From Acanthosepion lycidas (taxonomy: Eukaryota > Mollusca > Cephalopoda > Sepiida > Sepiidae): a DNA stretch of 64,000 nucleotides. The notes beneath the pieces were generated by a model, which was given only the letters and a program-made list of their open reading frames with translations, was not told the DNA's origin and made no database searches. The position numbers were made by a program, and so were the translations under genes. Below, one piece after another: positions 23,434-34,654 of this stretch. The DNA is taken from assembly GCA_963932145.1 (NCBI GenBank), contig OZ010605.1, forward strand, positions 30,519,313 to 30,583,312. Direction: 5' to 3'. Within the stretch, counting starts at the first letter, position 1; each line of letters opens with the position of its first letter.

Positions 23434-24200
23434 TGGGGACCTCATACTTTTAGCCTTGAGCCACATTTAAGTTATGCTTAGAAAATCAGCTTTAGAAATT
23501 TTGGTGGCATTCAATGATGAGCAAGTTTGTCTCGATAGATCAATTACAACTGAATAGTAAGTTCGATCCTCACTGGGGACCCCATACTTTAAGCCTTGTA
23601 TTACATTTATGCTATGCTTAGAAAATCACCTTTCAGAATTTTGTGGGGGTTCAATGATGAGCCAGCTTGTTTCACTAGATCAATTACAACTGAATAGTGA
23701 GTATGATCCTCACTGGGGACCCCATACTTTCAGCATTGTGCCACATTTAAGCTATGCTTAGAAAATCACCTTTCAGAATTTTGGCATGGTTCAATGATTA
23801 GCAAGCTTGTTTTGCTAGATCAATTACATCTGAATAGTGAGTATGATCCTCACTGAGTGCCTCTTACTTTCGGCCTTGTGCCACATTTAAGCTATGCTTA
23901 AAAAATAATCTTTCCGTATTTTAGTGTGGTTCAATGATGAAGAAGCTTGTTTCACTAGGTCAATTACGATGGAATAGTGAGTTTGATCCTCACTGGGTGC
24001 CTTTTACTTTCGGCCTTGTGCCGCATTTAAACTATGCTTAAAAAATCATCTTTCCGTATTTTAGTGTGGTTCAATGATGAACAAGCTTGTTTCGCTAGAT
24101 CAATTACAATGGAATAGGGAGTTTCATCCTCACTGGGTGCCTCATACTTTCAGCCTTGTGCCACAACTAAGCTATGCTTAGATAATCAACATAAAATGTG
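23434..24200 (+). repeat. ~140-bp tandem array inside LINE E (locus 1)
   Basis: Five units; 'gatcaatta' recurs at 23539, 23679, 23818, 23958 and 24098. The array starts right after the 'KKLQELL' codons of the LINE and ends at 24198-24210 with 'gtgattcggaaaa', the same 13 bases that join array and LINE at the inverted locus (29522-29534). Units are diverged from one another by substitutions and a few one-base indels. Confidence 0.92.
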
Positions 24201-24417
24201 ATTCGGAAAATAGACATTGTCTGACTTTTGTTGTATAAGCTCTGCAGCCAAAATATATAACTCTTCTCTCCCTCAATTTACTGCAAATGCCTACAGTGTC
24301 AACATATGCATAGTATAGTTACAAAGTGTCATATAATCAAAGGTTTGCATTATCCCCTGGTGTCAGTAAAGTGTGTTGCAGTGGGGACATGGTTAAGAGG
24401 TGCGTCAGGGAAAAATT

Positions 24418-24633
24418 CTAAATACATAACTTGGCTGTGTCATAACAATTCTTTGCATCTTCAAGTGCCTGTCTTCGAGACATGCGCACACTTACTTCGA
24501 TATTTATTTTGGAGACTATATTACAATTGCTTTCCTCTTGAGTCGAGGTTGATACAGTTGCAGATTTTTCTGTGTTTAGCAGATTCTCTTGTACCCCTCC
24601 AACTGTGGCTCTTCTTGTTAGCCACTTGTCCAT
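24418..24633 (-). pseudogene. Possible N-terminus of a hAT (ZBED-type) transposase
   Basis: A 71-codon minus-strand frame starts 'MDKWLTRRAT' and has a Ser/Thr-rich stretch ('SATVSTSTQEES'). Starts of the form MDKWL are usual in hAT/ZBED-like transposases. Nothing of the catalytic region or of terminal repeats was found, so this is a weak call. The surrounding 24.3-25.0 kb is richer in GC than its neighbours. Confidence 0.3.
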
Positions 24634-25400
24634 TGCAAGGACTCGTTACGTCGTACTCATGTAACCAACGACTCCAGAGGATCGCACACAATAGGTGCTT
24701 AAATTGAAGAGTTTCCAACACCAATGATTTTCTCGCTATCTTTTCTCTCTACAGTCTCTCGCATTCACTATTCTTATTTTTCTTCTGGGATATCTGGCAG
24801 ACTATTGAAAAAGTCTTTTCTTCCTCTCTGCTCTTTCATTCTTTGAATACAAAAATCTTGACCTTGGGACAGAATACGGATGTGAGATGAATTGTGAAGC
24901 AAAACACCATGACATTATTTTGATAAAATCAATCCACCGGACGCTATTGTAAAACAGAAATTTTTTTGTACAAAAGGAAAAATCAGGCATTCACCAGCTC
25001 CATGTTGCTCTTTATTTTTTTTTATCTGCGTACAATGATATAAAATGCCGTCATATCCTACACCTTGCCTTCTACTGTAAATATGTTACTTCTAACAAGA
25101 AAATATCACAAATCTTTGCAGACTTTTAAAGAACAGTGAAATATATATATACCATACTTTCACAGTTGGAGATCGATTTGCATTTTCATAACAGATTTTA
25201 CTAAACAAAATTTTTTTATTTTTTCTTATGATTTTTAAAAATATGAATTAAAATTTTTCTGTTGCTTTTATTATGTGCTTAAAATTCTCAGCACTTCCTT
25301 TTGAAAACTAGAAATTGAATGCAGTTAAAAATTATTTTCGGCTGGAAACTTTTACACATTCTGAATATATTAATATTTTCCTATTTCATTTTTCATTCTA

Positions 25401-25502
25401 TTAGGTTGGTGCAAAAATAATGACGTAATAATGTCGTTTTTTGACGTTAAAAAATACGTCAAAAAACGACATTATTACATCATTATTTTTGCACCAACCT
25501 AA
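25401..25502. mobile_element. 102-bp mariner-type MITE (copy 2)
   Basis: Palindrome with the same 20-base ends as the 5263 copy and TA duplications at 25399-25400 and 25503-25504. The arms are longer because of an added 'gacgtaataatgtcg'-type segment. It stands exactly at the left edge of the pyrimidine minisatellite. Confidence 0.93.
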
Positions 25503-27020
25503 TATTTTTTCTTTTCATCTTTTTCCATTTCTTTTTCTCTTTTTCATTCTTTATATTTTTCTTTCTCTTTCTCTTTTTCAGTCTTTATATTTTCCATTTA
25601 TCTTTCTCTTTTTCATTCTTTATATTTTTCTTTCTCTTTTTCATTCTTTATATTTTTCTTTCTCTTTCTCTTTTTCATTCTTTATATTTTTCTTTCTCGT
25701 TTTCATTCTTTATATTTTTCTTTCTCTTTCTCTTTTTCATTCTTTATATTTTTCTTTCTCTTTCTCTTTTTCATTCTTTATCTTTTTCTTTCTCATTTTC
25801 ATTCTTTATATTTTTCTTTCTCTTTCCCTTTTTCATTCTTTATATTTTCCATTTCTCTTTCTCTTTTTCATTCTTTATATTTTTCTTTCTCTTTTTCATT
25901 CTTTATATTTTTCTTTCTCTTTCCCTTTTTCATTCTTTATATTTTCCATTTCTCTTTCTCTTTTTCATTCTTTATATTTTTCTTTCTCTTTCTCTTTTTC
26001 ATTCTTTATATTTTTCTTTCTCTTTCTCTTTTTCATTCTTTATATTCTTTCTCTTTCTCTTTTTCATTCTTTATATTTTTCTTTCTCTTTCTCTTTTTCA
26101 TTCTTTATATTTTTCTTTCTCTTTCTCTTTTTCATTCTTTATATTCTTCTTTCTCTTTCTCATTTCTTCAGATATTCCATTAAATCTTTATTCACAGATT
26201 TTATTCTTTTTCTTTCATTTGGATTATTCTTTCTGGTTTTAATTTTTCTTTTCATCTCCTTCTTTCATCCATTCTTTCATCTTTCTTCTTTTGATCCTTT
26301 TTTTCTTTTCCTGTTTTTCTTTCTTTATCATCTAGTATTTTATTATTTTTATTTTTACTATATATTTCTTTATTTCTCCTTTTTTAATGCAATTCTTTCT
26401 TCATTCTTTATTTTCATTCACTCATAATTTCATTCTTTTTAGTCTTTTCTCAATTTATAGAATTGGCCTTTTGTTATTTAATTATTTTTTTATTTATTAT
26501 TTTTTAAATATTTTTACATTTTTTTGCACTCATTTTTGTTAATCATTTATTTATTGATCATAGAACATTAATGTTTTCATTCAATTGATTTATTTGTTTT
26601 TCTTTTCTTTCATTTGCTCGTTCTTTCTTTCACTCATCTTCTCTAATTCATTTTCTCCTTTTCATTCATTTTCTTTCTTTCACTTATTTTTTCTTTCTTT
26701 CATTCATTTTCTTTTTTACTTTCTTTCATTCATTTTCTTTATTTATTTATTTCATTCATTTTTTCTATCTTTCTCTCTTTCTTGCTTAATTTCTTCAAAG
26801 TTTCTTTCTTTTTTCTTTTAACCAGCTAACAATATCTACAATCATTTAAATTAAACTTATTTTATTCTTTTATTTCTTTTTAGTTTTATCAAACACTTTT
26901 TGTCCAATATTTCTTTTCTTTAACCTGAGTGTTCTTCCTTCCTTCCTTCCTTCCTTCCTTCCTTCCTTCCTTCCTTTCTTTCTTTCTTTCTTTCTTTCTC
27001 ACTGCCCTTTTATTCTTCTT
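25503..27020. repeat. 1.5-kb CTTT/TTCATT pyrimidine minisatellite
   Basis: To about 26165 the unit is 'ttttcattctttatattttt' plus (CTTT)n, with a period alternating near 30-36 bases. After that it is looser T/C-rich sequence, ending in a (CCTT)n run at 26935-26976 and (CTTT)n to about 27000. A 328-codon frame (F, L, S, I, Y) is an artefact. Confidence 0.95.
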
Positions 27021-27500
27021 TCCTTCTTTTTTAAATCAATATTTAAAACGATCCAAAAATCTTTCAAAGAGTTTTCACTCGTGTCTACATCCTTAAAAAA
27101 AGCAATTATCTCTCTAAGCAACCACTCGCAACATTCAACCAGAAAATTCCTTCAACTCAATGACCTTTCGGAGGAAGCACATTTCCGGGGAATCTCTCGC
27201 TCTTTTTTAAGAGTACAATTATCGTGGGCACACCTGGGCTTACCTGTAATTATAAAGATTCATTCACCTTGATATAAATATTTACAAAAACACCTGGACA
27301 TTTCCCCACTGCTATTAACACACAGGTATTTACACAATGCATACATTCAGCTATTTACGCAATACATGTATATACAAATTCAAGCACATTCATCAACTGA
27401 CAATTTATTCATCTTTAGTCATTTTTAGATAATTCTTTGAACACACCTGTCATGTTATCTTTCATACATTGTAGAAGTTACATTAATATGTGGCAGTAGA
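27021..27500. other. Intergenic, no feature recognised
   Basis: No recognisable coding or repeat structure. A short GC-richer patch lies at 27120-27260. Confidence 0.5.
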
Positions 27501-28206
27501 TCTATATCTATAAAAGGCAGGATGTGTGTGTGTGTGTCCAAGTTAGCAGAAAGGCCAAGACCAACTTTGCATTTCCCAACTCCCATTGATAGTGGAAATA
27601 ATCGATTTTTCATGCTTCTACGACAGTTTTCATGTAGTTTGTGGCCATTTTCTACTGGCCAGAGTGAGAGCTTATAGTTGGCTGCCACGAATAGACAGGA
27701 AGATTCTATTGGCCAGTGTGAGAGCCAACAGCTGACTGACACGAATGTTAACTAGCATGCTAGCATGCAAAAAAAAAATCGATAGCTGCATTCGTCACAA
27801 GTGGGAAAAATTTAAACCTGCATGGCACTTTACTCCAATTGGCTCATTCGCTTGCTTAAACTCAACATTGATTCTGATTCCGCAGAACTGGGTTTGGGTG
27901 TGAAAAAGTATTTGATGTTAACGTTATTTTTTCATTCTTTTTTTTCCAGTTACGAGTCCTTTTTTAAAGTTGATTGTTTTGTGTTCATTTTGTTTAGTTC
28001 TTTTTTCATAACAGATTTAATGTTTAGTATAGAGCTTAGAAAAAATCCGCAGTGAGATAGGCAAGAAGTAAGGCATGTAGCAACATCAGCATGGCAAAGG
28101 GCACTCCTTTAAAGGCAAGGAAGGGCAAAAATATTTTAAGTCAAGTGATAGCGATTGCTGTATGAGTTGTACGATTTTTGAATCAAGAATTGGGCCATGC
28201 TGCTAG
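27501..28206 (+). mobile_element. Probable non-autonomous Helitron
   Basis: Starts TCTATATCTATAAAAGGCAG followed by (GT)n, the usual 5' form of animal Helitrons, directly after an A. It ends GGGCCATGCTGCTAG directly before a T. Helitrons insert between A and T, begin with TC and end CTRR (established). A clear hairpin just before CTAG was not found, which lowers confidence. Inside, a ~55-60-bp segment is directly repeated ('ggccag.gtgagagc' at 27656 and 27710). No Rep/helicase frame is present. Confidence 0.5.
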
Positions 28207-28361
28207 TATTTGATAAATATTGGATATGTGAAAAAGATTTCTTGATATATACTTTTAAAAATGTACAATGATTTTTTTCTCAATGATTCTTATTTATAAT
28301 AATTTTTTTATTAACCTGCCAATATCTCTTAACGTTAGAGTTCATCTTTTTCCACTTCTTT

Positions 28362-28880
28362 TCTGGGTATGATGATAAATTACATCCAAGGGCAAAACCT
28401 CAGATTGAGAGATTGGGGATTTTGAGGAGCCTCAAACCACCTCTTAATTGCTGTTGTTTCCAGATTCACCCTAACCCGAGGTTGTAATACCTGTTAGGGT
28501 CCCAGCTATGGGCAAATAGTGAACCCCCAAAACAAAAACAAAACATCAAAAGTATAAAAATACTATAGTAATATTATAGTAAAATTACCTGAAATACATT
28601 TTTATATAAAAACATTTAAAAGAATACCTATTTATAGTAAAATTACCAGCAATAAAATTTTAAGGCAAAATGACTATCAGTACATGTTATAGTACAATTA
28701 CCAAGAAAACATTTTATAGCAAAATGACCAACAACACATTTTTTCTGCAGTTGAAGGCATGCAATTAAATTCAAAATATATTTAGTTGAAACCATAAAAT
28801 TGTGTTCAAAATATTTAGATTTCAGCATTACATAACTGATAGAGGTTGATATGCCACTAAACAAAATCAAACAACCAACT
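28362..28880 (-). repeat. Dispersed repeat family A, near full length
   Basis: Minus-strand order: 'gtttagtggcatatcaacc', the segment matching positions 1-62, a run of ~30-base AT-rich units ('tgctggtaattttactata' type, 28560-28730), 'gggtcccagctatgggcaaa', and 'tttatcatcatacccag'. This is the same order as at 35720-36121 on the plus strand. No coding frame. Confidence 0.85.
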
Positions 28881-28884
28881 TTCT

Positions 28885-29530
28885 CTTCTTCTTCCCTTCA
28901 GGGCACTGGCAGTCATGCCTCTCCACAACTTCCTATCCTTTGTACTGTTTAAAAAATTTTGTCTTTTTGCTATCTTTCCTAAACTCTGTTCTGCCATCCA
29001 TTTAGTTCATTAGGTATGCTATGTATTTTATTTCTCTGTCTCTCTTACCTTCAATATGTCCAGTGAGTGTCAAATTTCCAAGCCCTCTTTCCTCATTTTC
29101 TATAAAACTTCATTGTTGCTCACATGTTCTATCCATGATATTCTCAGCATCCTTCTGTAGAATTGCATTTCGGTTGTTTCAAGTTTTTTCTTCATCTGTG
29201 AGGAGATTGTCCAGCATTCACTCCCATATAGTTGGACTGATATTCAATAACTGTTCAGTACTCTTTTCTTTATTTATAATGAAATGTTCCTGTTTCTTAA
29301 TACTTTGCTTCGTTTTCGAAAGGCATTTTTGTTATTCCAATGTGCTTTTGTATTGTGGTGTCATATTTTCTGCCCTTTATTAAAACACTTCCCAGATACT
29401 TAAATATCCATACTTGCTTTATTTTGGCATCTCCAATTTTTAATTTCATGCCTGACTATTCCTTTTGATAATAGCCGTACATTCTGTATTCTTGCAATTA
29501 ATGTTTAGTCCTTTCTTCTCGTTTTCCGAA
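28885..29530 (-). pseudogene. LINE E reverse transcriptase C-terminal region
   Basis: On the minus strand it starts 'SENEKKGLNINCKNTEC', which directly follows the palm region in RTE-like enzymes. It continues through blocks like 'YGSECWT' (degenerate), 'LENLTLTGHIEGKRDR' and 'WMAEQ' (degenerate) to the 3' end 'cactggcagtcatg'. Numerous stops and frameshifts. The RT part upstream of 'SENEKKGL' is absent and replaced by the 141-bp array. Tail copies are at 36400-36610 and 50690-50945. Confidence 0.8.
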
Positions 29531-29998
29531 TCACTATTCAGTTGTAATTGATCTAGCGAGACAAGCTTGCTCATCATTGAACCCCGCCAAAATTCCAAAA
29601 GGTGATTTTCTAAGCAAGGCTTAAATGTAAACCCAAGGCTGAAAGTATGGGATCCCCAGTGAGGATCAAACTCACTATTCAGTTGTAATTGATCTAATGA
29701 GACAAGCTTGCTCATCATTGAACCCCGCCAAAATTCCAAAAGGTGATTTTCTAAGCAAGGCTTAAATGTAAACACAAGGCTGAAAGTATGGGATCCCCAG
29801 TGAGGATCAAACTCGCTATTCAGTTGTAATTGATCTAGTGAGACAAGCTTGCTCATCATTGAACCCCGCCAAAATTCCAAGAGGTGATTTTCTAAGCAAG
29901 GCTTAAATGTAAACACAATGCTGAAAGTATGGGATCCCCAGTGAGGATCAAACTCACTATTCAGTTGTAATTGATCTAATGAGACAAGCTTGCTAACT
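29531..29998 (-). repeat. 141-bp tandem array inside LINE E (locus 2)
   Basis: 'acaagcttg' recurs at 29561, 29702 and 29843, exactly 141 bp apart; 3.3 units. Because 141 equals 47 codons, a 195-codon minus-strand frame with a 47-residue repeat stays open through the array and on into the LINE codons. Units here are much more alike than at 23434-24200, so this array is probably younger or homogenised. Each unit contains CTCACTA and TAGTGAG, able to form a 7-bp stem. Confidence 0.92.
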
Positions 29999-29999
29999 G

Positions 30000-30852
30000 T
30001 ATTTGTTGTGATGATATAACCCAACTTCCCCATTCACGATAATGGACGGACTGGTTGCCGATTAAGTACGACCACAGAGGACAGTCAGGGGGACTTCATT
30101 TGTTAACACCTATTGAGGTTAGGATACTCTCGACTCTGTCTCTGTACTTGTCACACATACATCCGATTATAAATCTATTATTGAAAACCTACACTCGGGT
30201 TACTTTGTTTATTATATCTTGCACGAGATATAACAGTATTATAAATATAAAATCCCCAAATAACATTTTATTATGACCTGCATGTGATGTAAAAATATTT
30301 TTGTCGAATATGTGTATATATGTTGTGTATGGGAACTAATCTATTAAATTGTTTTAACAATAATAACTTTTACGTTACAGATCAAACTTACAACAGTTTC
30401 CAGAATTTTTTGTTTGCCATTTTTCTGATACCCTTTGATTTGTCTTATGTGTGTTAGATTCTCTCCAGACGTTATTTCTTTATCATGATTCCTAAAATAA
30501 ATCTACCAATTTCTTTCTAGGTGTTACCAAACAATTCTTACAATATATTATTCTCTTTAAAATTTGTTTATCACCCTTCCTGTTTATGGTATTACCGATA
30601 TACATTAGTAGAAGCACATCTCGACCTCCAAACAATTGTTAATGTAAAAGCAGATTCCCTGGCAGGGAATAATGGCAATTTGTTTGTCTTTTTTGCTATT
30701 GTTATTGAATAGTGAGTTTAATCCTTAATGTGTGACCCACACTTGGGTTTTTGTGTCAAACTAGGTTAAATAAATAACAACTTTGATTTTTTAAATGTTT
30801 CCTAAAAGAATGCCTTTAATGAGGAATTGGGAACTACTGGACATGCAGCTTC
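30000..30852. other. Intergenic, no feature recognised
   Basis: Nothing recognisable. The LINE part that should precede the array at locus 2 is not found here. Confidence 0.5.

Positions 30853-30919
<67 letters not shown>
30853..30919. repeat. (AT)n microsatellite
   Basis: Pure TA dinucleotides, directly before a 39-bp inverted repeat. Confidence 0.98.
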
Positions 30920-30923
<4 letters not shown>

Positions 30924-30950
30924 GAATAGGAAAGTTACTATAACAAAAGT

Positions 30951-31047
30951 GCATATTTGTTTCAATGTCTAATTTAGACATCTCATCAGGTGGTTAACAT
31001 TGGTGGTACTGATGAGATGTCTAAATTAAACATCGAAACAAATATGC
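30951..31047. repeat. Inverted repeat with hammerhead-like cores
   Basis: Arms 30951-30989 and 31009-31047 are complementary over 39 bases with two mismatches. In the right arm CTGATGA (31009-31015) is followed by GATGT (31016-31020), a nine-base loop, ACATC (31030-31034) and GAAAC (31035-31039). The left arm gives the same on the minus strand with GATGT/ACATT. No clear stem I is seen. It adjoins (AT)n on its left. Confidence 0.85.
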
Positions 31048-31184
31048 ATTTCCATTGTGGTAACTTGCATGTTCCATGTAAGAGTTTAATATCTGTTGCT
31101 CTACTCTTGTATTAAGCCCTTTTTTAAATTAATGCTATTAAGATTTGAATTTATATTGTTTTCATTCTTTTATATTTGTACATA

Positions 31185-31188
<4 letters not shown>

Positions 31189-31248
<60 letters not shown>
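31189..31248. repeat. (AT)n microsatellite
   Basis: Pure TA dinucleotides. Confidence 0.98.
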
Positions 31249-31251
<3 letters not shown>

Positions 31252-31369
31252 GAATGTAATGAGAACAAAAATAATGTATAAATTCTAATGTTCACAGCAT
31301 TAATTCGAAAGTGGGCTCAATACCAATAGAAGAACAATAATTATTTATTATAATTTTTTCATAGAGACA

Positions 31370-31475
31370 AAAACAATTTACTCACTACAAAAATGCAGCT
31401 TCGTTTCGTTGCATTTAGTTGCACCTCAACTGGTGAAAATCAAAATGGTTATGGTTGTAGTGAGTAAATTGTTTT
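31370..31475. repeat. Inverted repeat between two (AT)n tracts
   Basis: Arms 31370-31388 and 31457-31475 are perfectly complementary (19 bp); weaker pairing extends outward. The 68-base spacer contains, on the minus strand, 'tgcaacgaaac', similar to the second half of a hammerhead-like core. It is probably a remnant of the same kind of element as at 30951. Confidence 0.8.
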
Positions 31476-31500
31476 AAGCTATATGAAAAAAAATATTTTA

Positions 31501-31504
<4 letters not shown>

Positions 31505-31546
<42 letters not shown>

Positions 31547-31555
31547 TATATATAG
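31505..31555. repeat. (AT)n/(AC)n microsatellite
   Basis: TA dinucleotides passing into a few CA units and back. Confidence 0.97.
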
Positions 31556-31559
31556 GTAT

Positions 31560-33047
31560 TTTTTTGTGTGTAACAAGTAAGTGGCAGTGTGCAAAATTTT
31601 GACATGAAACACACAGGAGTCAAGACCCCATTCACATCCCCATGCAAAATGCTACTGAACTGATAAACTACAAAGTCACCATCCCAAACAATGGCAACAC
31701 ATTTCTCACTAAGAACTAAATTCTCACTATTATCTTTTGTGTGTAACAATCCTCTTCTATACCAGACTATGAAATTACAGACTGAATCTATGAACTGTAA
31801 AAGATTACACAGACCTTCCAAAGTTTACACAAAAATATTGTGCTTTTCGAACTATTGCTGTAAAAATAATTTGGGTTGTAATATGTAACTTTTATGAGGA
31901 TAATATATGGATATCCTTCCTGAGGTGTTTATTAATTGTACACTGTTCAATTAATAACATTAATAACAAACTATTTTAAGTTACAAAATTATACTTGGAT
32001 TAAACAAAAATTACTTACAATATAATACATATTACTGACATTACATTCCTTCTTGCTGCCAATTTTTACGACATGATATATAAACTATCAAAGACAATAA
32101 TATCAGTTTCACTGTAGCTGCACATTTCAACCAACTGGACCATAGTATTGATAAGTTTAAGTGTGTCCTTCATTTAAATGCCAACTAAAATATTGAAAAT
32201 CCGAATTAAAATACATTTTTACGATAAATCCACACATTCTTAGTTTAAATAGGAATTTAGGTGTTCAAGTTCTTCTTTATTGGTTCTACCTTGGACTATC
32301 ACCGTGGTACAAGAAACCGGACTATAACAGTAATAATAAAAACAAAATAAAATTAAAAACTTCAATCAACAACTGTTGTTTATGACTAAATGTTTCTTTA
32401 ATAAGAATGAAAATTCAGATAAATTATATATAGGTTACATAATTACTACATAATCTAGTAGACTAACTAGTCATTTATTTGATAATTATTCTATTAAATC
32501 ACTGTTCAATAACCAAATCAGTACAAAGAGAAAAGACATACAATAAATGTTAATTGATAATATAAACAATTTATACCAAATAAATTCCAAAGAAAAAAGC
32601 AACTATAAATATGAAATATTTAAATAAATAAAAAATGAAAAACAAATGAATAAACTAATAATTTAAAATGTGCCAAAAAACTACCAGATGGTTTGAGATC
32701 AATTTATAAACACTAAATGTATTTGGAAAAACAAATATAATATTTCATGGAAAATGGTTTATGGATGCCAAGAATTCCAACAATATTTACACTACCTTGA
32801 TTATAATGGCAGACCAACAAAAGGCAGGAGAAACTTAATAAAAATACTTAACTCACAGTAATCCTTTGCATATTAGTGGCTTTTTTGCCTTGCTTGGAGT
32901 GAAATGATTAAAACAAATCTCAGTGGTTTATGCCGAACTCACTATTTTCATATCTATCTCAGCTTGTTAATATCTTTCTATCCATCACAGTTTTTTTTTT
33001 TCTATCTATCAATCAACCTCAGTGGTTTATACCTACCTCAGTCTATT
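31560..33047. other. Intergenic, AT-rich
   Basis: No gene, RNA or tandem structure recognised. Confidence 0.5.
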
Positions 33048-33049
33048 CA

Positions 33050-33082
<33 letters not shown>

Positions 33083-33112
33083 CAGTTGTTTATACCTACC
33101 TCAGTGTATTCA

Positions 33113-33157
<45 letters not shown>

Positions 33158-33187
33158 CAGTTGTTTATACCTACCTCAGTGTATTCA

Positions 33188-33232
<45 letters not shown>

Positions 33233-33233
33233 C
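33048..33233. repeat. Compound (ATCT)n repeat with a higher-order unit
   Basis: Three (ATCT)n runs (about 33049-33083, 33112-33156 and 33189-33232) are separated by the same 30-odd bases, 'cagttgtttatacctacctc' and 'agtgtattcat'. Each four-base unit shifts frame, so open frames of 71-145 codons run through in all frames. Confidence 0.95.
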
Positions 33234-33246
33234 ATAAACCATGAGA

Positions 33247-33330
33247 TCTTCTTCTTCCTCTTCTTCTTCTTCCTCTTCTTCTTTGCCTTCCACTTTTTCT
33301 TCTTTTTCCTCTTCTTCTTCTTCCACTTTA
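33247..33330 (-). repeat. Short inverted copy of the GAA minisatellite
   Basis: On the minus strand this shows the same unit as 34655-35719, including 'aaagtggaaggcaaagaag'. About 1.5 units. Confidence 0.88.
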
Positions 33331-33355
33331 CCTTACCTTAGTCTATTCATATCTT

Positions 33356-33357
<2 letters not shown>

Positions 33358-33439
<82 letters not shown>
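33358..33439. repeat. (CT)n then (AT)n microsatellite
   Basis: CT dinucleotides to 33388 pass directly into TA dinucleotides to 33439. Confidence 0.98.
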
Positions 33440-33442
<3 letters not shown>

Positions 33443-34654
33443 TTGCTCATATCTATCTATTGTAGTCTGCATGTATCTATCTGGTGTTTTCAGCTTTCAC
33501 ATCAGAGAGAAAGAAAGATGTGGTGAGAGGGAGAGAAAGAGAGTTTGGCTGAATTCATCCCCAGAACACCAAGCTTATATTTTGCATTTCATGGTCTTAT
33601 TCAAATTAATTTCCTTTTTTTTGTGTTTACTTCATACAAATCACCAAATTAAGGAACAAAACTTAATGATTTCTTCTTGTAAAATCAGTGACCTTTGACC
33701 TGGAAGGTATCTCAATGCAGCCATGTATGATTTTCTCAAATCCTTCTATCTCAACCCCCAACTTCAAATTCCCGAAAGCTAACATACAGAATCATTGAAA
33801 TGATGACCTTTCTGAGAACATCCTTTTCTGTTGGCTCCATTCGTCTCCATTTTTTTCAGGTCAGCCCATCGTTGATCGATCTTATAAAATCAATAAAAAT
33901 TGTTGGCTGATTGATCATTCTTTTTTTTCTTTTGTTCCATGGACCAGAATCGATGATCGATAGTCCTTACAGCTATGGGCTGATCTTTCTCATCTTCCTT
34001 TATTTGTTCTTCTATCTTCTTTTGTGTGTTGTCGATCGATTGATTCTCCGATCCTCTCTTGTACTCACCTCCACCAATACATATGTTCCACTAGATCTGA
34101 CTTTTCAACTGCAAAAACAAAATGGCGACCATAAAATAGAGGTCCACGGGTCAGCTTATCTCTGATGTCTATTTGGAGGTCAAAGATAGTAACAGTAAAA
34201 GAACTGTTAAAAGAAAGTGGATATATAAATAGAAATTTATTAAACTTTGCTCACAGCAGTGCAGACGACAGTGCAATGTGCAGTGTTGATCCAGTTCACT
34301 TTCATGGTGTATGAGATCACCTTTAGTGAGAGAATAATAGTCATCGATATATTTTTAAAGTTTGGTTTGTTCGAGACATAAAAAAACTCAATCTTCTAAT
34401 TTTAAACTACTTGATTTAACATCATAAATAGACAGTTGTAACTTCTCAGGTACATAATGAGGAAAGTGGACTTGAAAAATTTGATATTCACTAAAATTAT
34501 TGAAAGCTGGAGGGAAAGCAGAACAAAACAGTGTATAACCGACCTAACAAGTTTGTGTAAATAGTTGACAGAACAGAGATTAGGAACATTAGTGAAAAGA
34601 GAAAATTTACTAAGAACTGTAAAGTACAGGTAACTGTGAAGCACCGTGAAGAGA
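33440..34654. other. Intergenic, no gene recognised
   Basis: An imperfect inverted repeat lies at about 33862-34002 ('tcagcccat..atcgat' and 'atcgat..atgggctga'). The part 34500-34600 resembles 9960-10040 ('gtgtaaatagttgacagaac'), so a dispersed repeat fragment is present. Confidence 0.5.

Noticed and set aside
29446..30033. 195-codon protein with a 47-residue repeat
   Set aside because: It is the 141-bp array plus a dead LINE fragment; the other locus with the same array has no open frame. Kept only as a finding about frame-keeping.
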